The notes below the pieces were generated by a model. It was not told the origin of the DNA, ran no database searches, and was given only the letters and a program-made list of their open reading frames with translations. A program made the position numbers and the translations under genes. A stretch of 23,694 nucleotides of DNA, taken from Glaciecola sp. UBA2563. GTDB taxonomy: Bacteria > Pseudomonadota > Gammaproteobacteria > Enterobacterales > Alteromonadaceae. Positions 14,223-22,142 of the stretch are shown here, one piece after another (within the stretch, counting starts at the first letter, position 1; each line of letters opens with the position of its first letter). The stretch covers positions 1 through 23,694 of the forward strand of contig DDLV01000153.1 in assembly GCA_002340325.1 (NCBI GenBank), in the 5' to 3' direction.

Positions 14223-15022
14223 GATTTACTCGCTTTTTCGCTGTTATTCGTAATTTTACCTGTTACTTCTTGTATAGTTGTTCTGCCGGATCCGTCATCA
14301 ATTATCGTTAGCCCGGTGGCTTTTTTGACATAAATATCACCAGAACCATCGTCGATGGTGACCGCACCATCAGTATCAATTACCTTAACGTCACCACTGC
14401 CATCATCGATGAATATGTCACCAATGGTTGAGGTTATATTGATATTTCCAGACCCGTCATCAACGTTTACATCGCCTGCTACATTATTAATTTTTATGTT
14501 TCCAGAGCTATCTTCAACAAGGGTTGCGCCACCGATTGTATCAATGACGATGTTGCCAGAGCTGTCATCAACGCGAAGTCTGTTATCTATATTTTCCACT
14601 CGCAAGTCACCTGAGCTATCTTCTATATCAACCGCTAAATCCGATGGTAAATTTACTTTTAAGTCGATGCGCGGCGATTTTCTCCAACTGCCTCTATTTT
14701 TTGTGTTGGGTATCGCGATCAATTTTGCGTCTTTACCATTGCGCACGAGGCTCAATCGGTAATCTCGCTCTTCTGTCGTTAAAATGTCTGCATCTACGCT
14801 GATTTCGTCGGCATTATCAACACCTATTACTTCAAGTGAGCCTGCGCCAGCGTCGATGATTATGCGTTCAATACCACTTGTATTCAACGTCAGCATATCA
14901 TCTAGCTCAACATCTGCCGTTCGGCTGCTGCCGCCAACGTGAATAATACAGCCACTCAAAAAATACACTGCTACGCAAGCTGAAGTTGTTTTTATAATGT
15001 TTGAAAAATTGTGCGATTTCAT
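14219..15022 (-). CDS. Lipoprotein with seven 18-residue beta-solenoid repeats (DUF4097-like)
   Basis: 267 residues. A lipoprotein signal (residues 1-25) ends in the lipobox LSGC with C25 as the acylation site; I27 and H28 follow, so there is no Asp +2 inner-membrane retention signal, and outer membrane sorting is possible. Residues 40-133 form a beta-rich domain (IERIIIDAGAGSLEVIGV). Residues 134-259 are seven consecutive repeats of exactly 18 residues, each opening [DE]D[SG]SG[ND] and continuing with alternating hydrophobic residues, for example DDGSGDVKVIDTDGAVTI. This predicts a right-handed beta solenoid with a stacked ladder of acidic turns. It resembles the DUF4097/DUF2807 putative adhesin group. 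The last 8 residues are basic and polar. The gene is coupled to the PGPGW gene. A calcium or cation-binding role for the acidic ladder is speculation. Confidence 0.8.
   Translation of the reverse strand: MKSHNFSNIIKTTSACVAVYFLSGCIIHVGGSSRTADVELDDMLTLNTSGIERIIIDAGAGSLEVIGVDNADEISVDADILTTEERDYRLSLVRNGKDAKLIAIPNTKNRGSWRKSPRIDLKVNLPSDLAVDIEDSSGDLRVENIDNRLRVDDSSGNIVIDTIGGATLVEDSSGNIKINNVAGDVNVDDGSGNINITSTIGDIFIDDGSGDVKVIDTDGAVTIDDGSGDIYVKKATGLTIIDDGSGRTTIQEVTGKITNNSEKASKS
14246..14623 (-). repeat. Seven tandem 54-nt units in the lipoprotein gene
   Basis: Units encode residues 134-151, 152-169, 170-187, 188-205, 206-223, 224-241 and 242-259. The acidic DDGSG/DDSSG core is kept in every unit while the rest has diverged, so these are old repeats held by structure and not recent duplications. 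Confidence 0.85.
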
Positions 15023-15189
15023 GGTTGTTCTCTAATGAATGTATCAAAGGCTAGTTAGTTCGCAACCAGATATTCAAACTTAATGCCAATCCATAAGCTA
15101 TTGAATTATAATAACAAAATATATTTTAAGAAGAGTGTTGGTTTTTGCAGTAACAAAATTGGCTAAGTTTTAGCATTATTTTTATAATT

Positions 15190-15218
15190 GTGGTTAAAAA
15201 GTTCACGTTTTTAACCAC
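15190..15218 (-). terminator. Hairpin downstream of hemL
   Basis: GTGGTTAAAAA (15190-15200) and TTTTTAACCAC (15208-15218) are exact inverted repeats around a 7-nt loop, 31 nt after the hemL stop. A clear U-tract is lacking on either strand beyond the stem, so it may be a terminator or an operator for the lipoprotein gene that starts at 15022. Confidence 0.5.
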
Positions 15219-15248
15219 ATACTAGTGCGTTTGGCAGTTTGTTAAGTC

Positions 15249-16529
15249 TTACAGCTTTGAAAAAGCATTGTCTGCAGCAAAAAGAGTGTCATCCACAATG
15301 CTTTCATCATGCAGTGCGGAAACAAATCCTGCTTCGAAAGAGGCTGGTGCAAGATAAACACCGTTCTCAAGCATCAAATGATAAAACTTATTAAATTGTT
15401 CAGTGTTGCAATTAATGGTCTGCTGATAATTAGTGACTTTTTCGACATCTGTAAAAAAGATCCCAAACATCGAGCCCGCATAGTTGATAGTCAATGGTAT
15501 TCCATGCTTGTCCGCCATATCCTTAAACCCATGCGCTAACGCTTTGGTATTCTCAAATAGCGATGTATAAAATTCACCTTGTTCAATCTGCGTAAGCGCT
15601 GCCAATCCGGCAGCCATTGCAACGGGGTTTCCTGACAGAGTTCCTGCTTGATAGACCGGGCCAGTTGGCGCAATATGCGTGAGAATCTCTTTTTTACCAC
15701 CAAACGCGCCTACTGGCATGCCACCACCAATGACCTTTCCAAGACAAGTTAAATCGGGTGTCACACCATATCGCGCTTGTGCGCCGCCTTTTGCGACTCT
15801 AAAACCAGTCATCACTTCATCAAATATCAATACGCTATTGTATTCGTCGCAAAGACTTCTCAATCCTTCTAAAAATCCGTCAACAGGAGGAATGCAATTC
15901 ATATTGCCTGCAACAGGCTCAACGATGATGCATGCAATATCATCTTTGTTTTGTTCAAACGCCGCTTGCACTGAGTCAAGGTTATTAAACTCGACGGTTA
16001 ACGTGTGCTTTGCATAATCATCAGGAACACCAGGGCTTGACGGGACACCAAACGTTAGTGCGCCGGAACCTGCTTTTACTAGCAACGCGTCGGCATGGCC
16101 GTGATAACAGCCTTCAAACTTTAAAATTTTGTTCTTCCCTGTATATCCTCTTGCCAGGCGAATCGCACTCATGGTGGCTTCTGTCCCCGAGTTGACCATG
16201 CGCACCATCTCCATGCTAGGGACCAACCTACTGACTAGTTCTGCCATTTCAACTTCTGCAGCTGTTGGTGCGCCGTATGATAGACCTCTTTGCGCTGCGT
16301 CAATCACCGCGTCGCGAATCTTGGCGTTATTATGCCCTAAAATCATGGGTCCCCACGATTGGATATAATCAATATATCGATTGCCATCGGCATCCCAGAT
16401 ATAGGGGCCATCTGCTTTTTGAATGAAGCGAGGAGTTCCTCCGACAGCTTTAAAAGCGCGTACGGGTGAATTTACGCCACCAGGGATGGTTTGCTGGGCT
16501 CGTTTAAAAAGGGTTTCAGAAATGCTCAT
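15249..16529 (-). CDS. hemL: Glutamate-1-semialdehyde 2,1-aminomutase
   Basis: 426 residues, the same length as E. coli HemL. It converts glutamate-1-semialdehyde to 5-aminolevulinate in the C5 route to tetrapyrroles. It is a cytoplasmic PLP enzyme of the class III aminotransferase fold. The PLP lysine is K265 in TCLGKVIGGGMPVGAFGG; IFDEVMTGFR (235-244) holds the aspartate that contacts the pyridine nitrogen; NSGTEATMSAIRLAR (113-127) binds the cofactor phosphate; and SWGPMILGH and CYHGHADALL are family motifs. The ATG at 16529 follows a modest GGAAG. It stands 56 nt from pyrB on the same strand and could be read from the pyrB promoter. No other hem gene is in the window. Confidence 0.97.
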   Translation of the reverse strand: MSISETLFKRAQQTIPGGVNSPVRAFKAVGGTPRFIQKADGPYIWDADGNRYIDYIQSWGPMILGHNNAKIRDAVIDAAQRGLSYGAPTAAEVEMAELVSRLVPSMEMVRMVNSGTEATMSAIRLARGYTGKNKILKFEGCYHGHADALLVKAGSGALTFGVPSSPGVPDDYAKHTLTVEFNNLDSVQAAFEQNKDDIACIIVEPVAGNMNCIPPVDGFLEGLRSLCDEYNSVLIFDEVMTGFRVAKGGAQARYGVTPDLTCLGKVIGGGMPVGAFGGKKEILTHIAPTGPVYQAGTLSGNPVAMAAGLAALTQIEQGEFYTSLFENTKALAHGFKDMADKHGIPLTINYAGSMFGIFFTDVEKVTNYQQTINCNTEQFNKFYHLMLENGVYLAPASFEAGFVSALHDESIVDDTLFAADNAFSKL

Positions 16530-16585
16530 TAAGATTGCTTCCCTATATGAAAAACTTGATATTAAATAAAAAACCTAAAAATGTG

Positions 16586-17608
16586 CTAATTGTTGGCCGT
16601 GTTCTTTGTTGAGTACCAGTGCACTGGGCGGTCAAAATCGGAGATTTTCTCTGCAACACCAAGGACTAATGCAAATAAAGCCATACGCACTAACACGCCA
16701 TTATCCGTTTGTCTAAATATTGCAAGATTCGGGTGCATATTCAGATCGTTGTCCAGTTCATTGGCATCTGCTCGCGAATCTCTGGGCAGCGGATGCATAA
16801 TGACTGTTTTGGATTTGAAGTGTTGCGTATAAATTTGTTGGTTGAGTCTAAACTTTCCGCGATATTTATCTGCTTCTTGCAGCGAAGAAAAACGTTCCTG
16901 CTGTATCCTGGTTTGGTAACAAATATCTGCTTCGACACTGCCCTCTAATTGGTCAGAGATAATCAATTCATGTCCAGCATTAGTAATGGCATCGCAAATT
17001 GACACCGGCATTTGTAATTCATTGGGCGAGATTAGCGTTAATTTAATGTTTTTGAACAGACATAGCATGGTTGCAAGACTGTGCACAGTGCGACCGTATT
17101 TCAAATCACCAATCATAGCGATATGTAAATTATCTATCGATTCCCCAAACGATGCGCGTTCCTTAGCGATTGTATACAAATCTAGCAACGCCTGAGTCGG
17201 GTGTTCGTTGGGGCCATCACCACCGTTGAGTACTGGCACTCGGCTGCCTTCAGAGAATTCAGCAACTGAGCCTGCATCTGGATGGCGCATAGTGATAACA
17301 TCGCTATAACCGCTCAACACTCTGGCGGTATCATAAAGAGATTCGCCTTTAGCAAGCGCTGAACTGGATATTCCAGTCGTTTCGCGGACTTCACCACCAA
17401 GAAGGTTGAATGCAGTACCAAAGCTCACACGTGTTCGCGTGCTTGATTCAAAAAAGAGGTTACCAAGGATAGCGCCTTCTAAGACGGTTGTGCGTTTTTC
17501 CCTATTCGCATATGGTTGCATCTTGTCTGCGACATCAAATACGGTCTCAACGGCTACTCTGTCAAACTGGTTAACGCTTAAAATATGTTGACCTGTGAAA
17601 TTGTCCAT
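16586..17608 (-). CDS. pyrB: Aspartate carbamoyltransferase, catalytic chain
   Basis: 340 residues, about 30 longer than E. coli PyrB. It joins carbamoyl phosphate and aspartate in the second step of pyrimidine synthesis. The carbamoyl phosphate motif STRTR (56-60), the active-site loop lysine K87 in SSSALAKGES, HPTQALLDL (136-144) and the aspartate-binding MHPLPRDSR (271-279) are all seen, so it is ATCase and not ornithine carbamoyltransferase. The extra length includes a C-terminal tail (SDFDRPVHWYSTKNTANN) after the usual end. No pyrI regulatory chain gene is adjacent; hemL follows instead. The ATG at 17608 has no strong ribosome site. Whether it forms a PyrI-type complex cannot be decided from this window. 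Confidence 0.92.
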   Translation of the reverse strand: MDNFTGQHILSVNQFDRVAVETVFDVADKMQPYANREKRTTVLEGAILGNLFFESSTRTRVSFGTAFNLLGGEVRETTGISSSALAKGESLYDTARVLSGYSDVITMRHPDAGSVAEFSEGSRVPVLNGGDGPNEHPTQALLDLYTIAKERASFGESIDNLHIAMIGDLKYGRTVHSLATMLCLFKNIKLTLISPNELQMPVSICDAITNAGHELIISDQLEGSVEADICYQTRIQQERFSSLQEADKYRGKFRLNQQIYTQHFKSKTVIMHPLPRDSRADANELDNDLNMHPNLAIFRQTDNGVLVRMALFALVLGVAEKISDFDRPVHWYSTKNTANN

Positions 17609-17699
17609 TCTTATAACGCGGGGTTTTTATAGATGGTATCAATTTTGTCTTTCAGTTGCGAACGCTAAAATGCGGATCCTTTGTATCTTACAGTTCTCG

Positions 17700-17705
17700 T
17701 ATAAT
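17700..17705 (+). promoter_or_regulatory. Possible -10 box for the ABC transporter operon
   Basis: A perfect TATAAT lies 91 nt ahead of the permease start. No good -35 box is found at 16-18 nt (best TCCTTT), so the promoter is only tentative. Confidence 0.35.
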
Positions 17706-17796
17706 TGCTTTAAGGAAACATAAATTTACATAATCAAGATTGTTCATACCACCTTTTGGCGTTACGGTAATAAGATGTGTTTTGACAAGGATTCAT

Positions 17797-18609
17797 ATGT
17801 CAATCAATCGTGTTTTTATGTTTTGCCAGTTTGAGTTCAATCGATTTTTATTCTCAAAGCGCGGCATTATCGCACTGATTTGTTACTTGCTGATATGGAG
17901 TGTCGTACTAGTAGAGATAGTGTCGCTTAGCGCAGATGTATTGCGCTCTTCAAATTTTTCAGAAGCCATGCGTCAACTGCTCGGAGAAGCGGGGTTCGCC
18001 AAGATTATTGAATGGTCAGTGCCTGAATTAGTATTTTACTGGGTGGTTGCCGTTTTTAGTTTTCCGTTGTTAGCGGTATTTTCTTCGGCAGACCAGTTAT
18101 GCAGTGACAAAGCGCGTGGTACTATGCGTTTTTTGACGTTGAGAGCAACGCGAACCGAGATCCTGCTGGGGCGGTTTATTGGGCAAATCTCAATCAGTGC
18201 AAGCTTTATCCTTATTTCTATTTTCGCTGTGTTGACGCTCATTTTGTATAAGGGTGAATCTTCGATTACCGCCAGCGCACTCTTGTGCGGCACGATTTTT
18301 TTTCATCTTTTGATGATGGTGGTACCTATCATTGCCTTCATGACGCTTATCAATACATTTAGCACGTCTTCAAAACAAACCATTGTGTATTTTTTTCTCA
18401 TCATTGTGCTGTCGTATCTGATTATTGGGCTCACAAATGAATACCTGTTTGCGGATGCGCATTATGCTCAATTAGCATTGCCAATGGTATATTGGATAGA
18501 TCGCGCGCAATTAAGTCTTTCAGCTTTCAATATGTGGGGAATTCCTTTGATTCAAACACTAGCGTTTTTGATATTGGCGCGCATTCAATTTGGTAGGAGC
18601 GCGATTTAA
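17797..18609 (+). CDS. ABC-2 type transporter permease
   Basis: 270 residues from the ATG at 17797, which has AAGGA with 5 nt spacing. A TTG at 17740 in the same frame would add 19 residues but has no ribosome site. About six membrane helices are seen (near residues 25-45, 80-100, 130-150, 160-185, 200-215 and 245-260). The segment SADQLCSDKARGTMRFLTLRATRTEILLGRFIG is the cytoplasmic coupling region typical of NosY/ABC-2 permeases. The ATPase gene follows 2 nt after the stop, so the pair forms one transporter, probably a homodimeric permease with two ATPase subunits. No substrate-binding protein is present, which fits export. The substrate is unknown; the region between the first and second spans may be periplasmic. 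Confidence 0.85.
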   Translation: MSINRVFMFCQFEFNRFLFSKRGIIALICYLLIWSVVLVEIVSLSADVLRSSNFSEAMRQLLGEAGFAKIIEWSVPELVFYWVVAVFSFPLLAVFSSADQLCSDKARGTMRFLTLRATRTEILLGRFIGQISISASFILISIFAVLTLILYKGESSITASALLCGTIFFHLLMMVVPIIAFMTLINTFSTSSKQTIVYFFLIIVLSYLIIGLTNEYLFADAHYAQLALPMVYWIDRAQLSLSAFNMWGIPLIQTLAFLILARIQFGRSAI

Positions 18610-18611
18610 TC

Positions 18612-19532
18612 ATGTTATCGCTTGAAAACATATCCAAATCATTTGGCGAAAAACAGGTGCTGAATTCAATTGACATGACGATAGAGTCAGGCTCTCCCGT
18701 TGCACTGATTGGTCCAAATGGCGCAGGAAAAACAACCCTATTCAGTATAATCGCAGGTTTTATGAAAGCGGATAGGGGGGTTATCAAGTATAACAACATC
18801 AAACTTCCTGACGCTTCACAATTTGGTCAATTAGCTGTACTTCCCCAAGATGCTCAACTTGATCCACGGTTTACGATCGAAAAACAACTGCGGTTTTTTG
18901 CTCGGCTTCAGGGGTTAACGACAAAAGCGTCGAGACATGAAGTATCTCGAATATTAGAACTTGTTGGAATGGAAGGTGAACGCAGAAAGAAGCCTCTAGA
19001 ATTATCTCATGGTATGCGTAAACGCGTATGTATATCGCAAGCGCTAATTGGCAGGCCAAGTTTGGTCTTGCTAGACGAGGCGACCGCAGGCCTTGACCCT
19101 TTGCATGCGAGAAGTATAAGAGAGTTAATTTCTGGTTTGACAGATGATGTTACCTTTATTCTGAGTTCACACGATCTTTCTGAGTTAGAACGTCTCTGTG
19201 AAAGGGTTTTTGTTTTTTCAGGAGGCAAGTTAACTCAATACTTAAATGTGAATGATGCGTCACTTGATAATGTGGCTACAACCAAAAACACTGACTTTTT
19301 AACGTTGAGAATGCGTAGTCAACTAAGCGACGAAATTGTTACTGCTATTGACAACATGGTTGATGTCCACGCCATTACCGCTACACAGAATAGAGAATAC
19401 CTTGTTGAATACTTCACCTCTGATGAATCATTTGATGTCAAATTACTTAAGTTTCTCCGAGAGCAGGGGTATGAATACCAACAGCTGTACAATGGAAAAA
19501 CGTTAGAAAACCAATTGTTTCTTGATGAATAA
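18612..19532 (+). CDS. ABC transporter ATP-binding protein
   Basis: 306 residues. The nucleotide-binding domain (about 1-215) has Walker A GPNGAGKTT (34-42), Q-loop Q79 (LPQD), a variant signature LSHGM (131-135, usually LSGGQ), Walker B LVLLDEATAGLDP (151-163) and the switch histidine H187 (LSSHDL). A C-terminal domain of about 90 residues follows (NTDFLTLRMRSQLSDEIV onwards), with the shape of the regulatory extensions seen in NatA/CcmA-type exporters. The ATG is 2 nt after the permease stop, so translation is coupled. Nearest relatives by motif are the ATPases of NosF-like and drug or sodium exporters; no particular substrate is supported. It converges on the histidine kinase gene, 36 nt away. 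Confidence 0.93.
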   Translation: MLSLENISKSFGEKQVLNSIDMTIESGSPVALIGPNGAGKTTLFSIIAGFMKADRGVIKYNNIKLPDASQFGQLAVLPQDAQLDPRFTIEKQLRFFARLQGLTTKASRHEVSRILELVGMEGERRKKPLELSHGMRKRVCISQALIGRPSLVLLDEATAGLDPLHARSIRELISGLTDDVTFILSSHDLSELERLCERVFVFSGGKLTQYLNVNDASLDNVATTKNTDFLTLRMRSQLSDEIVTAIDNMVDVHAITATQNREYLVEYFTSDESFDVKLLKFLREQGYEYQQLYNGKTLENQLFLDE

Positions 19533-19568
19533 CACTCTCTAGTAAGCCCCTGCGACAGCGGCTGCAGA

Positions 19569-21824
19569 CTATTTATCATTTACGTTATGCGTTTTTGTCG
19601 CGTTATCAAGCATGTCATATAACAGATTCATATCAACTGGCTTTCCAATACAGTTGGTAAAACCAATCTCTGCGTATTCTTCTATGTCGCTTGTTAATAC
19701 ATTTGCTGTAAATGCGATAATAGGTGTTTTGTCGTCAAATTCTCTGATTTTCAAAAATGCTTCGATGCCGTCCATTTCCGGCATCTGTATGTCCATGAGG
19801 ACCAAATCGAACGGTTTGTTTCTAATCGCTTCTACCGCGAGTTTACCGTTGCCGACAAATTCAGTTTCAGCATTGGTGGGTTCTAACATCGTCCTAATCA
19901 CCACTTGGTTGATTTCATTGTCTTCAGCAATGAGAATATGACAGCCGTCTAGTTTTGGAATGGCATTGTTCGTAATAGATTTAGTCGTCTTATCTGACTT
20001 GGACAAATCTAATGGCAATACAACCTTAATCGCTGTGCCTTTATGTTCTTCGCTTTTTACTTCAATCGAGCCCGCCATCAAGTCAACTAAATTGAGAGAA
20101 ATCGCCAACCCTAAACCAGTTCCGCCATATTTTCTTGTCGTTGATGAATCCGCCTGTACAAATCGATCAAAGATTTTGCTTGTGATTTCGTTACTCATAC
20201 CAATACCGGTATCGATTACCTCTATGATGAGATGATTTTGTCCCTCCGAAGACTTGCAATCTATCCGCAGCGTTACGCCGCCGCTTTCTGTGAACTTAAC
20301 TGAGTTTGATGCGAGGTTTAAGAGCACTTGCCTGATACGCACTGGGTCACCAATCCAGCCGTCTTGAAAACTGTTCGATTTGTCAATAATAAAACTGAGC
20401 TTTTTCTGCTTAGCCATCAATGAAAGGTCGTTTTCAATCGATTCAGTTACCTCACTAATTGAAAAAGGGACCTTATCAATCAATATCTGATTAGCCTCTA
20501 TCTTAGAAAAATCTAATATGTCATTAATAATGGTTAGCAAGGTTTTTGCGGAGTAGCTGGCCTTATTCACGAGATCTTTTGAATATTCATCACCCAAAGA
20601 GCTATGGAGTATTTGTAAAATGCCTTGGATACCATTAATTGGTGTGCGAATTTCATGACTCATATTAGCAAGAAAGTCGTTTTTGATTTTTGCTGCTTGT
20701 TCTGCTTTTTGTTTTGCTTGTTGTAAAGCATCAAACGATAAAATGTTGTCTAAAACAGTAGTGAAGTACTTTATATACCGCGCTAAAAATTCTCTTTTTC
20801 TTTTTGTAAGAATTAACGGCAGTTTTGTATTAGCGATAACCAATACGCCTAGGCATTTATTCTGAATAACCAACGGGACGACCAGACAACCTTTTATTTT
20901 ATTTTTTGATAGTAAGCGGATATCGGTTGGGGTCAGATATCGATGGTATTTCCGAGACAAATTGCGAGCAAAGAAAATAGTATGATTATTAAATGCTTTT
21001 GAAACAATACTGTCATTGGTTGTTGAAGGAATCTCAACTGTTTGGATCTTCTCCATCACCTCGTTATTAATAGCGGTTCCTGATGCATAATTTACAACCA
21101 ATCGGTTTTCTTGTTCATTGAAAAGCCAAAACTGGTCAAACGTAATCACATCCTGCATTGCGCGTTTTAAAGTATCTGTGATTTGCGCTAAGTCCCGCGT
21201 ATTCATTATTTGTGAAGATACTTGATTCAATCTGAGAATATGTTGGTTAATTTCCTCCAACTCCGCTTTTTGCGCTTTTATCTCTAGTCTTTGATGATTC
21301 AGCTTCGAGGAGTTCAGGCGATTGAATACGCCGACCGTTACCGAATAAAAATATATGCACGACAACACTATGATTGTTGTGCTAATTGAACTGTCATCAT
21401 TATATTCAAAACCGACTACATACCCGCCTACTAAGGACATAACAAGTAATATGGCAACATTGACGAATAAGCTCCTGAATCCACCAGACAGCAAACTGTT
21501 GATTGATGTGACCAGAAAAAAACCGAAGGTAACAAGCACATGAAAACCAACGACCGCAACCCACAAACCGTAAAGCGCGGCATCTATTTTTTGGTTGAGA
21601 TGTTCGGATTTTTTCTTGTACGGGGTAAATTTGGCATGCAAATATGCAAGCTGTGGCCAGATAAAACAATTGAAGACCATAGCTGTAACCAAAGGAAAGG
21701 TTAGTTCATCCTTAAATAGAGTAATCAACATAAAACACATAAGAACGCAGCCAAAAACACGAGGCGCGTAATTTATGTTGGCAAGGCCGCTGGCTGCCCG
21801 CTTGTTGTCGACTCTTTTATTCAA
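19569..21824 (-). CDS. Membrane hybrid histidine kinase: MASE2-like, GAF, HisKA, HATPase, receiver
   Basis: 751 residues. The N-terminal third (about 20-168) has up to five membrane spans and the MASE2-like pattern NYAPRVFG, WPQLAYLHAKF, LNQKIDAALYGLWVA. A coiled coil (175-200) links to a GAF domain (about 203-362). HisKA carries the phospho-acceptor H390 in NMSHEIRTPINGI; the ATPase has N507 (NLASNSVKF), D538-TGIGM and GGTGLGLAIS. A receiver domain (628-745) has E634-D635, phospho-acceptor D678 in LMDIQMPEMDG, and K728. There is no HPt domain, so the phosphate should pass to a separate HPt protein or the protein acts through its own receiver. The start is TTG at 21824 with AGGAG 5 nt upstream. 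No response regulator gene is adjacent. MASE2 domains are known mainly from nucleotide cyclases. The signal is unknown. Confidence 0.92.
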   Translation of the reverse strand: MNKRVDNKRAASGLANINYAPRVFGCVLMCFMLITLFKDELTFPLVTAMVFNCFIWPQLAYLHAKFTPYKKKSEHLNQKIDAALYGLWVAVVGFHVLVTFGFFLVTSINSLLSGGFRSLFVNVAILLVMSLVGGYVVGFEYNDDSSISTTIIVLSCIYFYSVTVGVFNRLNSSKLNHQRLEIKAQKAELEEINQHILRLNQVSSQIMNTRDLAQITDTLKRAMQDVITFDQFWLFNEQENRLVVNYASGTAINNEVMEKIQTVEIPSTTNDSIVSKAFNNHTIFFARNLSRKYHRYLTPTDIRLLSKNKIKGCLVVPLVIQNKCLGVLVIANTKLPLILTKRKREFLARYIKYFTTVLDNILSFDALQQAKQKAEQAAKIKNDFLANMSHEIRTPINGIQGILQILHSSLGDEYSKDLVNKASYSAKTLLTIINDILDFSKIEANQILIDKVPFSISEVTESIENDLSLMAKQKKLSFIIDKSNSFQDGWIGDPVRIRQVLLNLASNSVKFTESGGVTLRIDCKSSEGQNHLIIEVIDTGIGMSNEITSKIFDRFVQADSSTTRKYGGTGLGLAISLNLVDLMAGSIEVKSEEHKGTAIKVVLPLDLSKSDKTTKSITNNAIPKLDGCHILIAEDNEINQVVIRTMLEPTNAETEFVGNGKLAVEAIRNKPFDLVLMDIQMPEMDGIEAFLKIREFDDKTPIIAFTANVLTSDIEEYAEIGFTNCIGKPVDMNLLYDMLDNATKTHNVNDK

Positions 21825-21864
21825 AGAGGCTCCTTGTTTGGCGCTTGTATGTGCGCATCAAGAT

Positions 21865-21954
21865 ATGCACGATCACAACTTAACGACCAGTATCACGCAA
21901 TCATTAGCGAATGTAATCAACCAACAAGGGGCAACACGCCCTAGTGATATCTAA
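21865..21954 (+). CDS. Doubtful 29-residue ORF carrying the 13-nt repeat
   Basis: The ATG at 21865 has no good ribosome site. The product begins MHDHNLTTSITQSLANVI and ends GATRPSDI. It is listed because the repeat reads in the same frame (T-R-P) as in the 26-codon ORF upstream of mrcB. It may well be non-coding; another frame across the same repeat ends in its TAG. Confidence 0.2.
   Translation: MHDHNLTTSITQSLANVINQQGATRPSDI
21932..21944 (+). repeat. CAACACGCCCTAG, copy 2
   Basis: Exact match to 5744-5756, same strand, again in a divergent intergenic region. Confidence 0.5.
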
Positions 21955-22039
21955 CCACATCATTTAACATATAAGGTTTAGGGATCTTCACAATGACAGG
22001 GTGTCGTAAGTTGCAAAATAAAAAAGATAAGCCGCTCTT

Positions 22040-22054
22040 CGTAAAAATTTTACG
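22040..22054. promoter_or_regulatory. Inverted repeat CGTAAAA-A-TTTTACG
   Basis: Seven-base arms with a one-base centre, 89 nt ahead of the FimV-like gene, and a further CGTAAAAA overlaps its right end. Possible operator; the binding protein is unknown. Confidence 0.3.
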
Positions 22055-22142
22055 TAAAAATCAAGTGACACGCGCAAGCTGCCGATAACCTCTTGGATAT
22101 CTTTTATTAGGTGTCTTGGACTCACATAAGGTTGCAATAATA

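Larger units (their letters stand above)
21825..22142. other. Divergent intergenic region between the kinase and the FimV-like gene
   Basis: These 318 nt must hold both promoters, but I find no convincing -35/-10 pair. They contain the second CAACACGCCCTAG copy (21932-21944), a possible 29-codon ORF (21865-21954), and an inverted repeat at 22040-22054. Confidence 0.6.

Noticed and set aside
14246..14623. The lipoprotein repeats considered as a CRISPR-like or mobile repeat array
   Set aside because: The 54-nt units are in frame, diverged at the nucleotide level and constrained at the protein level; there are no spacers.
17740..17796. 19-residue N-terminal extension of the ABC permease from a TTG
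   Set aside because: No ribosome site at the TTG; the ATG at 17797 has AAGGA at good spacing and begins a typical permease N-terminus.
19533..19568. Possible bidirectional terminator between the ABC ATPase and the kinase gene
   Set aside because: Only short, weak pairings (AGCC/GGCT) could be found and no T-run follows.
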